From: DASROJ01 sp035646975
GTDB lineage: Bacteria; Acidobacteriota; Polarisedimenticolia; JACPZX01; DASXTC01
Assembly (NCBI GenBank): GCA_035646975.1
Contig: DASROJ010000080.1
Location: 1 to 12,397 of the forward strand
Direction of reading: 5' to 3'
DNA length: 12,397 nt
A program made the position numbers and the translations under genes. Below the pieces are notes generated by a model, which was not told the origin of the DNA, did not search any database, and saw only the letters and a list, made by a program, of their open reading frames with translations. Below, piece after piece: positions 5,857 through 12,397 of the stretch. Each line of letters opens with the position of its first letter. Position 1 is the stretch's first letter.

Positions 5857-8319
5857 CTAGAGCTTCTCCAGCTCCTGCCTCGCCAGCCGTGTGACTTCGT
5901 CGCCGGCCGACAGCCTGATGACGGCGTCATACTCCGTGCGCGCCAGGAGCAGGTCGCCGGTGGCCGCCGCGATCCGTGCCTTGTACAGATGGCAGAAGGC
6001 GATGACGATCGGTTCGCGTGGTTGCAGCGCCAGGGCGGCCTCCACCTCGCGACGGGCGGCGGCGTAATCGCCCCGCAGCATGGACGCCTTGCAGACCAGC
6101 AGATGCGGCATCGGCTGATCGACACCCGGCTCGATCGGGCCGGACTGCGACATCCAGAAGTCTTCATCGTCATCGGGCAGGGATTCGGCCAGACGCAGCT
6201 CGGTGCGTCCTTTCTGGGCAAGGAACCGATACACCTCCGGGTCAGCCTGCGAGTCGCCGGGAAACAGCTCACGGTCGAGCAGCATGTAGTCGTACCAGTA
6301 TTGATATCGCGACAGGTACACCTGGCCGAGCGCCACGTGCGCCGCGCCGTTGAGCGGGTCGGTGGCCAGGACCGCGCGCAGTTCGGTCTCGGCGGCGTCC
6401 CAGTCGAAGTTCATCAGGTCGGCATCGGCCCGCTGCATGCGGAGCTGGTTGGCGGCCCGTCCGTTGAGCGACATACCGAGATGCTCGAGCCAGTAGTCGG
6501 CGATGACGTGCACCTGGTCGGGGCCGTTGCGGATCTCCGCAGCCCGGAGGTCCGCTCCCGCCGCCACCAGCAGTCCTTTCATCGCGCGGGCCCGGCCCAG
6601 GCACAGCCGGGCCCAGGCCTTGTCTTCCGCCGAGCCGCCCTGCGCGGCGATCGATTCTTCGGCCTCGGCGATCGCTTCGTCGAATTTTCCGCCGCGGAAA
6701 TCCAGACGCGCCCTCAACGCGAGCACGGCCGCGGTCGGCTCGAGCCGGCGCAGCAATCGTTCCGCCTCGCGGTCGTCGCGGCGCCGCAGGGCGTCGAGAG
6801 CCGGCGCGATGTCAGGTCCGGGGTGCGTTCCGAGGCCCGGCTGCGCGCCAGCGAGCGCCGCCTGCCGGGGAGCGGCGCTCTGGCCGAGGCTCCTGAGCCA
6901 GCGGGCCTCCGTCTGGCTGATCGAGGCGCCGAAGATCTCCTTGAACCTGTCGTGGAAATCGGATCTCCGGGCTGTGTGGTAGAAGAGGGCCACCTTCTGC
7001 GTTCCCTCGCGAAGGATCAGATCCCGCACGAACGCTGCGGCGTCCAGGGCCGAGAGGTCGCCCGATTCGAACTGCTTCGGGGCGCGGGCGAAAAGCAGGT
7101 CCATCGGCTCATAACCCGTGTCCCGGGTGGATCGCGCGGCCCAGACGCCCAGCGGGATGGTCTGGAACCGGTCGCGGCAGGCAAGACTCACGGCCATCGC
7201 GAACCCGGGCAGCTCCCGCTCCGCCGCGTCGCCCCAGAGCTTCGCGTCGCGCCGCAGCAGGATCCGCGCAGCCAGTGAAGGCTCCCATCCTTGGAACCCT
7301 TCGCCGAACCCCCCGCGGCGCTCGCCCGCCTCGACACCAACGCGAGCCTCGTCACTATTGCGACCAAGCCCCGGCCAGACGACATGCAGGCTCTCGTCGG
7401 CGGAGCTGACATGCGCCGGGCGCGGATCTCCGGTCTGAGTCAACTTCTCATCCAGGGTGTCGTAGAGATAGAGGTCGATCTTGCCGGGTGCCGGCTCGCT
7501 GATGCCATAGAACCCCGCGGTTTCCTCCAGCCCGGCGTCGATCATTCCGCCCAGACGATCCACCTCTCCCGTGGAAGCGCGCGCGGGATCGAAATGAATC
7601 CTGAATCGTGCGGAAGCGCGCTCGGCCCAGTTGAAGTGCTCGGCGAACGACCGGGCCCCCGTCAGGGTGTCCCGGCCGGGCCTTCCGGCCGTCCAGTCGA
7701 AGAAGCCGCGTTCGATCTGTTTCCGGCCGCGAAAGACGACGTAGTCGGTCTCGCCGTAGGGTACCTGGCTTGCCTCGAGTATCGCGGACCAGGACGACCC
7801 GGTGATCACCAGCGCATAATGTCCCGGGTCGATCGGATTGGGAGTGATGGCGATGAGGAGCAGCCCGTCTCCTTCGATCCGGCGGCCACGCAACGACAGG
7901 TATCCGCGCCCGACCCTCAGCGGGGTCGGCTCCAGCGCCCGCGCAACCAGCTTGTTATCCTCGGGCGTTCCCAGAAGGATGATGTTCTGTCGCAGCGCCT
8001 GCATCCGCGACAGGTCGCGTCGAGAGATGTCCGCGTAGCGGTCCTTCGTGACCTGCGCGCGGACCCAGCGTTTCGCCTCCCGCTTCTGGAGCGTGCCGGC
8101 GATTCTTTCCGCCGCCTCGGGATCGGGTCCGTCCCAGATCATCGCGACCCAGATGGCGGTCTGCAGCGGGCCATGGTTGAGGCCGACCAGGCGAACGCTC
8201 CAGTCCCGTTTGACCCGTTGCCAGAAGTCGGACAGGGGGCCGTGAAGATCGGGGGCGGGGGCCGCCCCCAGCATGGCCGCGGCGGCCGCCATGCAGGCTG
8301 CCGCGCGCAGGCGCCGCAT
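5857..8319 (-). CDS. Exported TPR-repeat protein, paralogue of the gene upstream of it (8319-11072)
   Basis: This 820-residue protein starts with a signal peptide (MRRLRAAACMAAAAAMLGAA). Its ATG overlaps the stop of the upstream paralogue as TGATG (8321-8317), so translation is probably coupled; the ribosome binding site itself is weak. Residues about 26-200 contain the shared N-terminal domain: GPLSDFWQRVKRDW, NIILLGTPEDN (112-122), TPNPIDPGHYALVITG (159-174) and PYGETDYVVFRGR (187-199). Residues about 235-480 resemble the middle region of the paralogue and of peptidase-MA-like proteins, but no HEXXH is present. Residues about 505-820 are TPR-like helical hairpins (GKFDEAIAEAEESI, FDWDAAETELRAVL, GDYAAARREVEAAL). 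TPRs mediate protein-protein contact. I do not recognise a specific function; a periplasmic scaffold is the plausible reading. It ends 10 bases from the convergent LiaF-like gene. Confidence 0.82.
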   Translation of the reverse strand: MRRLRAAACMAAAAAMLGAAPAPDLHGPLSDFWQRVKRDWSVRLVGLNHGPLQTAIWVAMIWDGPDPEAAERIAGTLQKREAKRWVRAQVTKDRYADISRRDLSRMQALRQNIILLGTPEDNKLVARALEPTPLRVGRGYLSLRGRRIEGDGLLLIAITPNPIDPGHYALVITGSSWSAILEASQVPYGETDYVVFRGRKQIERGFFDWTAGRPGRDTLTGARSFAEHFNWAERASARFRIHFDPARASTGEVDRLGGMIDAGLEETAGFYGISEPAPGKIDLYLYDTLDEKLTQTGDPRPAHVSSADESLHVVWPGLGRNSDEARVGVEAGERRGGFGEGFQGWEPSLAARILLRRDAKLWGDAAERELPGFAMAVSLACRDRFQTIPLGVWAARSTRDTGYEPMDLLFARAPKQFESGDLSALDAAAFVRDLILREGTQKVALFYHTARRSDFHDRFKEIFGASISQTEARWLRSLGQSAAPRQAALAGAQPGLGTHPGPDIAPALDALRRRDDREAERLLRRLEPTAAVLALRARLDFRGGKFDEAIAEAEESIAAQGGSAEDKAWARLCLGRARAMKGLLVAAGADLRAAEIRNGPDQVHVIADYWLEHLGMSLNGRAANQLRMQRADADLMNFDWDAAETELRAVLATDPLNGAAHVALGQVYLSRYQYWYDYMLLDRELFPGDSQADPEVYRFLAQKGRTELRLAESLPDDDEDFWMSQSGPIEPGVDQPMPHLLVCKASMLRGDYAAARREVEAALALQPREPIVIAFCHLYKARIAAATGDLLLARTEYDAVIRLSAGDEVTRLARQELEKL

Positions 8320-11072
8320 CAGTGACCCAGACCCCTGGGGGCCACGAGCCGAATCGTGTCGACCCTTCCCAGTCCCTCACGCGCGAGCGCGCCGACCTTG
8401 CCCTGGTCGGCCTGCGCCAACGCGCGCTCGAAGTCGCGCCGCGCGCCGGCGAGATCGTCGGACTGCAGCGCGATGTAACCGAGATAGGTGTGGGTCCAGG
8501 CCGCCACCAGCTTGTCGGTGGGTTTGCGTCTGAGCACTTCCTCGAACGAGCGTCTGGCCTCCTCGTAGTGATCCATGAGGAAATAGCAGCGACCCACGAG
8601 GAAGTGCGACAGGAAGAAGTCGGGGTTCAGCTCGAGCGCCCGTTTGTACATTCGCAGAGCCTCGGGGATGTCGCGTCGTTCGAGCAGGAACCGGTCTCCT
8701 TCTGCGTGAAGGTTCTGGATTTCCACGGCATACAGCGACTGCGCCTTGAGCAGCTCGACGTTGCCCCGCAGGACGAGATCGTTGAACGAGTCGATGGAGT
8801 GCAGTTGCTCCACGCGGGCCGCGAACGGCGCCTCGGACTTCGGCACGAAGATGCCGCTCAGCACGTTGTAGTCCGGGTGGATCTCGTTGAGATAGCGGAT
8901 CTGCCAGGCCCAGTACTCGTGCTCCTTGTGGTAGACCTCGCTCAGAAGCTTGTGCGCCTCGCCGTCGGTGGGATCGATCTCCAGCGCGCGCTTCAGACCG
9001 GCCTCCGCCTCCCGCCAGTCGAGGTTTCTCAGTGAGACGCGCGCCTCGCGCTTGATGTGCGAGATGACGGTGAGCTGGTTGCGCGACTGTCCCATGGTGA
9101 AGAGCCAGTAATCCGCCAGGGTCGGCACGGGCAGCGGCCCACCCGTGACCGCCGGATGCGTCAGCTCGATCCTCGCGGTGATGTAGCGGCCCCGCACCGC
9201 TTCGGCCCGGCCCAGCGTCAAATGACTCCATGCCTCGGCCTCGGCGCACTCGGGGTTCGACGCGGCGTCCTTAGCACAGGACGCGAGCGCCTCCTGGGCC
9301 CGTTTTTCCGCGGCGTCGAACTCGCCATGACGGAACTTCAGGCGGGCCAGCGCGCAGAGCACCGTCGGGCTGCCGGGAACTTTCCCGAGGGCCTCCTCCA
9401 GCACCCGCGTCGCCTCGACGTCCTGTCGCCGCAGCATCAGGCCGAGACCGTTCGCGATCAGCGGGTCCTGCGCAACAGGTGTCGTCGCGCCGGCCGCCAG
9501 CCGGCCGCTGGAGAGACGTGCCGAAGGCGCAGACTCCGGTTTCATCGTCGAGGCCCAGGTGGCAAGGGCCCTGGACAGGTCGAGACGGTAGACCTGCTGG
9601 AAAACCCCGTCGAGCCGGCCTGGCGACGCGCGCGCGACGAACTCGAACGCCTGCTCGCGGCCGTGTCTGCGCACCAGGTCCTTCATGAACGCCGCCAGCA
9701 GCAGGTCATGGGACGACGGGGGACCATCCGCCGGCGTGATGACATCCTGATCGCGCAGCGCCTCGATCACGGCCGACTCGCGCCCCTTCATGTCCTGGAA
9801 CAGACGGGCGGCCATCGGGTCGATGTCGCGGCCCTGGAAATCGGGCGCCAGCGCGATAGCCAGCGCTCTTTCGAGCTGGGGGACGCGCGTGGGGCCGATC
9901 GACCGGTGAAGCATGACCATGATGTCCAGGTAGGGCTCCATCACCCGCTCGAGCCGCGAGTAGACGGTGTGGATCTCGCCGGTGGCGAGATCGACATGGA
10001 CGACCTCGTCGCGCGCCGTCTCGTCGATCTTCCGATCGACGGTGGGATACAGGTAATAGGTGATCCGTCCGGGGTCATGACCCGTCGGGGTCAGCGATTT
10101 CAAGGACGGGTAGGCCGCCTCCCTGGCGTTGGCCAGAGCGTCGAGTTCCTCCCGTGTCAGCCGATCGGGCTCGTAGAAAAAAGTGTAGTTCGCGGATTCC
10201 CGGATGGAGAAGCCATGATGGGTGCCGCTCGACTGCCAGGACTCGGGGGGTCCCCAGTGCGTCGAGGCCACCGCCGCGGCAGGCGACGCGGGTTTTGCCG
10301 GCGCGGAGCCCGGCGCCGGTCGCGGTTTGGCGGGCTTTGCGAGCTGCCCCGATTCGAGGGTTCGCCGGCCACGGAACAGGACGTAGTCGGTGTCGCCGTA
10401 GGGCAGGTGGCCGGCCTGCATCAGCGCCTCGTCGTTGGTGCCGGTGATCACCAGCGCGTATTTCTCGGGGTTGAACGGGTTGGGGGCGATGAAGATGAGG
10501 ATGAGATTGTCCCCGCGATACTTGCGCTTGCCGATGTCGATCCGCCCCGGGGCGATGCTGAATCCGAGGCTTTCCGCCAGCGGCCCGACGGGGGGCAGCG
10601 ACCAGGGCGTGCCGATCATGATGATGTCCTGCGCGCGCCCCTGCGGGCTCATCTTCTCCCACGGGCGGTCGAAGATCTGCGCGTAGGGCCAGTTGCGTCC
10701 CTCGGCCTGCTTGTACTCCGTGATGAATTCGTCGAACAGGTAGGCCAGAGGCTGGGGCTTCCCGTCCGAGAACATGTCGCCGTAGACCAGCGACACCCAG
10801 ACACGATTGGGCGGAGGGTTGACCAGGGACCGTTCGCGCAGCGGCCCGCTGCCGTCGGCCAGCGCGCCGCTGCTCGTCTGGAGATAGCCGGACCATTCAC
10901 TGCGGACCTTGAGCCAGAAATCCGAGATCGGGCCGCGCACCTCGCCGACGCTGTCCATCTCGTCGCGCGATGGCTCGGCACCTGCCTGCGGCGCGGCTAG
11001 CGGGGCCGATGACCAGGTCGCCGCGGCGATGAAGGCGATGACACCGAGTGCCAGCAGGTTTCCCGCGCGCAT
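8319..11072 (-). CDS. Exported TPR-repeat protein with degenerate peptidase-MA-like middle region
   Basis: This 917-residue protein has a signal peptide (about 1-27, cleavage near PLAA). The N-terminal domain shared with its paralogue spans about 47-240: GPISDFWLKVRSEW, DIIMIGTPW (149-157), IAPNPFNPEKYALVITG (195-211), PYGDTDYVLFRGRR (224-237). A Pro/Ala-rich linker follows at about 243-268. Residues about 285-510 look like a peptidase-MA/gluzincin-type fold (NYTFFYEPDRLTREELDALA, RITYYLYPTVDRKI, GEIHTVYSRLERVMEP), but the segment where HEXXH would be expected (about 380-390) lacks it, so catalysis is doubtful. TPR-like repeats fill about 535-900, the clearest being EALRMYKRALELNPD and EARRSFEEVLRRKPTD. 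The ATG at 11072 is preceded by GAGAGG at 9 bases and lies 6 bases after the upstream stop. The function is unrecognised; an extracytoplasmic scaffold is likely. Confidence 0.83.
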   Translation of the reverse strand: MRAGNLLALGVIAFIAAATWSSAPLAAPQAGAEPSRDEMDSVGEVRGPISDFWLKVRSEWSGYLQTSSGALADGSGPLRERSLVNPPPNRVWVSLVYGDMFSDGKPQPLAYLFDEFITEYKQAEGRNWPYAQIFDRPWEKMSPQGRAQDIIMIGTPWSLPPVGPLAESLGFSIAPGRIDIGKRKYRGDNLILIFIAPNPFNPEKYALVITGTNDEALMQAGHLPYGDTDYVLFRGRRTLESGQLAKPAKPRPAPGSAPAKPASPAAAVASTHWGPPESWQSSGTHHGFSIRESANYTFFYEPDRLTREELDALANAREAAYPSLKSLTPTGHDPGRITYYLYPTVDRKIDETARDEVVHVDLATGEIHTVYSRLERVMEPYLDIMVMLHRSIGPTRVPQLERALAIALAPDFQGRDIDPMAARLFQDMKGRESAVIEALRDQDVITPADGPPSSHDLLLAAFMKDLVRRHGREQAFEFVARASPGRLDGVFQQVYRLDLSRALATWASTMKPESAPSARLSSGRLAAGATTPVAQDPLIANGLGLMLRRQDVEATRVLEEALGKVPGSPTVLCALARLKFRHGEFDAAEKRAQEALASCAKDAASNPECAEAEAWSHLTLGRAEAVRGRYITARIELTHPAVTGGPLPVPTLADYWLFTMGQSRNQLTVISHIKREARVSLRNLDWREAEAGLKRALEIDPTDGEAHKLLSEVYHKEHEYWAWQIRYLNEIHPDYNVLSGIFVPKSEAPFAARVEQLHSIDSFNDLVLRGNVELLKAQSLYAVEIQNLHAEGDRFLLERRDIPEALRMYKRALELNPDFFLSHFLVGRCYFLMDHYEEARRSFEEVLRRKPTDKLVAAWTHTYLGYIALQSDDLAGARRDFERALAQADQGKVGALAREGLGRVDTIRLVAPRGLGH

Positions 11073-11078
11073 CCGTGG

Positions 11079-11957
11079 CTACCTCTCGAGGACTCCGGTG
11101 AGACCCTTGCCGTTGTCGAACTTGATGACGCCGCCTCGCGCCGTCACCCAGATGGTGTAGCCGATCTCCGGGATGCTGCAGCGGAAGGCGGGGATATCGA
11201 CGGAGAACACCGACACGTTTTCGAGGGCCTCGACCTTGAGCCTGGCAACCTTCAGGCTCGGCGAGATCGGGCGGAAATCCTTCACCGGAAGATGATAGTC
11301 GTAGACGACCGGCTCGGAGGGAACCATCATCGGGATGTCCTTCTCCTCTCCAAGCGCCCAGGTGTCGAAGAGGAACAGCCGTTCCCAGTGCCCGATGATC
11401 TCGAGATCCACCAGCACGCTGTGATCGAGCCCGTCGGGCGTCACCGTCACGGGAACCCCCCTGGGCGCCGGGTCGTCCTTGCCGTTGCGGATCGTGACAG
11501 CCGCGCCATCGCGTCCCCTGTCGATGTCCACCGTGCGGTCCCGCATCCGTCCGGCGGGCTCGTAGGTGGTGTAGCCGGCCCACGACTTGAGAACTTCCTC
11601 GAACTTGTAATGACGGAACATCTTGCCCCGGGCATAGCGCACGGTGCCGAAGTTGTACAACGAGCCTTCCTGTCCCAGGGCGCGCAGATCCAGGTGGAGC
11701 ATCTGGGAGAATTCGAGCACCTTCTCGCCGTTTTCTTCCGTCACCCGATCCAGGCGAATCGTCTGACGTCCGAACGGGGCGTAGTCGAATATCAACGAGT
11801 AGGTCTTGACGTCTCCGACCTTCCAGGGCTCTTCGAGGACCTGGATCCGCTCCTCGACGTTCGAGCGCTGTGGCTCGGCGTTCTCCTGCTGCGCGGTGGC
11901 GCTGAGCGCGGGCCATGCGATCGCTGCCATCGCCAGCAGTGCCACCGTCGTTCTCAC
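11079..11957 (-). CDS. Secreted beta-rich protein of unknown function, coupled to uvrA
   Basis: This 292-residue protein starts at a GTG (11957-11955) that overlaps the uvrA stop as GTGA. A purine-rich GAGGTGAGG lies upstream within the uvrA end. Residues 1-22 are a signal peptide with cleavage likely after ATA, before QQENAEP. The mature part is rich in predicted beta strands (VGDVKTYSLIFDYAPFGRQT, EKVLEFSQMLHLDL, MFRHYKFEEVLKSWAGYTTY) and ends GYTIWVTARGGVIKFDNGKG. The overall pattern, an alternating-strand substrate-sensor-like protein ending in GVLER, loosely recalls DUF3108-type periplasmic proteins, but I cannot assign it. It has one cysteine near the C-terminus (FRCSIPE). It is 6 bases from the downstream TPR gene, and the tight spacing suggests a shared transcript and shared compartment. 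Confidence 0.78.
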   Translation of the reverse strand: MRTTVALLAMAAIAWPALSATAQQENAEPQRSNVEERIQVLEEPWKVGDVKTYSLIFDYAPFGRQTIRLDRVTEENGEKVLEFSQMLHLDLRALGQEGSLYNFGTVRYARGKMFRHYKFEEVLKSWAGYTTYEPAGRMRDRTVDIDRGRDGAAVTIRNGKDDPAPRGVPVTVTPDGLDHSVLVDLEIIGHWERLFLFDTWALGEEKDIPMMVPSEPVVYDYHLPVKDFRPISPSLKVARLKVEALENVSVFSVDIPAFRCSIPEIGYTIWVTARGGVIKFDNGKGLTGVLER

Positions 11958-12397
11958 GATGCGGCCCTCACCTCGAGCACCTTGCGAAGATAGTGCCCTG
12001 TGTGCGACCCGGTCTGGTCCGCCGATCCGGCCAGCTTCTCCGGCGTGCCTTCCGCCACGATGCGCCCGCCGGCGTCTCCGCCCTCCGGGCCGAGATCGAT
12101 GATGTGATCGGCTGTCTTGATCACGTCGAGATTGTGTTCGATTACCAGCAGCGAGCCGCCCGCGTCAATCAACGCTCGAAACGCGGAGAGCAGTTTGTTG
12201 ATGTCGTCGAAGTGCAAACCGGTAGTTGGCTCGTCGAAGATGTAGAGCGTTTTCGCGCCCGTGCGCTTGAGCAAGTGGGCCGCCAGTTTGATTCGCTGTG
12301 CTTCACCGCCCGAGAGTGTGGTGGCTGATTGCCCCAATCGCAAATATCCGAGTCCAACATCGTCCAGCACGCGCAAGCGGTTCGTGATCTTCTGCAC
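11954..12397 (-). CDS. uvrA: UvrABC excision repair ATPase UvrA, C-terminal part (5' end outside window)
   Basis: The visible 147 codons are the C-terminal end of UvrA, the damage-recognition ATPase of nucleotide excision repair in the cytoplasm. In window-local numbering they carry the second ABC signature LSGGEAQRIKL (28-38), Walker B TLYIFDEPTTGLH (50-62), and the H-loop in VIEHN (85-89). These are followed by the UvrA-specific run LDVIKTADHIIDLGPEGGD and GGRIVAEGTPE. The first window codon is GTG but is almost certainly internal, since UvrA is usually over 900 residues long. The stop TGA (11956-11954) overlaps the start of the next gene. Third positions look somewhat less G/C-biased than in the genes downstream. 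The start, promoter and any LexA box lie outside the window. Confidence 0.96.
   Translation of the reverse strand: MQKITNRLRVLDDVGLGYLRLGQSATTLSGGEAQRIKLAAHLLKRTGAKTLYIFDEPTTGLHFDDINKLLSAFRALIDAGGSLLVIEHNLDVIKTADHIIDLGPEGGDAGGRIVAEGTPEKLAGSADQTGSHTGHYLRKVLEVRAAS

Noticed and set aside
5148..6272. Open minus-strand frame of 374 codons across the convergent junction
   Set aside because: Shadow of the LiaF-like gene and the end of the TPR gene; no motif.
9057..11000. Open plus-strand frame of 647 codons opposite the 917-residue TPR protein
   Set aside because: High-GC antisense artefact; the minus strand shows a signal peptide, TPRs and homology to the neighbour.

Overview
The window is GC-rich bacterial chromosome (by eye about two thirds G+C, strong G/C bias at third positions). 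It has short intergenic gaps, several overlapping genes and many secreted proteins. A YVTN-propeller/di-haem cytochrome fusion, a periplasmic-type choloylglycine-hydrolase-family enzyme and large secreted TPR proteins suggest a Gram-negative, possibly of the Acidobacteriota or a related metagenomic lineage. That placement is inference; there is no rRNA or other strong taxonomic marker. No tRNA, IS element, CRISPR array or phage gene was seen.

Layout: (1) 1-2533, minus, 3' end outside the window: secreted YVTN beta-propeller fused to a di-haem cytochrome c peroxidase-like domain and a C-terminal beta domain. (2) A 158-base divergent intergenic region. (3) 2692-3750, plus: exported Ntn-hydrolase of the choloylglycine hydrolase/penicillin V acylase family. 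(4) 3860-5846, plus, a probable three-gene unit: a BCP-type peroxiredoxin with an in-frame UGA exactly at the peroxidatic cysteine, then a PspC-domain membrane protein, then a LiaF-like membrane protein. (5) 5857-12397, minus, tightly coupled: the 3' end of uvrA, a secreted protein of unknown function, and two large paralogous secreted TPR proteins. The two blocks converge at about 5850 with only 10 bases between stop codons.

The main discovery is the peroxiredoxin at 3860-4297. Read with UGA as selenocysteine it is a complete 145-residue BCP-like protein with Sec44 and a resolving Cys49, the same spacing as the two cysteines of E. coli BCP. A hairpin resembling a bacterial SECIS begins 6 bases after the UGA, and its apical loop has a G as its first base. 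Other genes here stop normally at UGA, so this is not a changed genetic code. Conventional gene callers would report only an 85-residue fragment lacking the active site (start at 4040). The next genes encode envelope-stress-type membrane proteins, so the unit may link peroxide detoxification to envelope homeostasis (inference).

A second interest is the uvrA-linked cassette. Two tandem paralogues share an unrecognised N-terminal domain, a middle region that looks like a metallopeptidase fold without its HEXXH motif, and C-terminal TPRs. They are translationally chained to an unknown secreted beta-rich protein and to uvrA.
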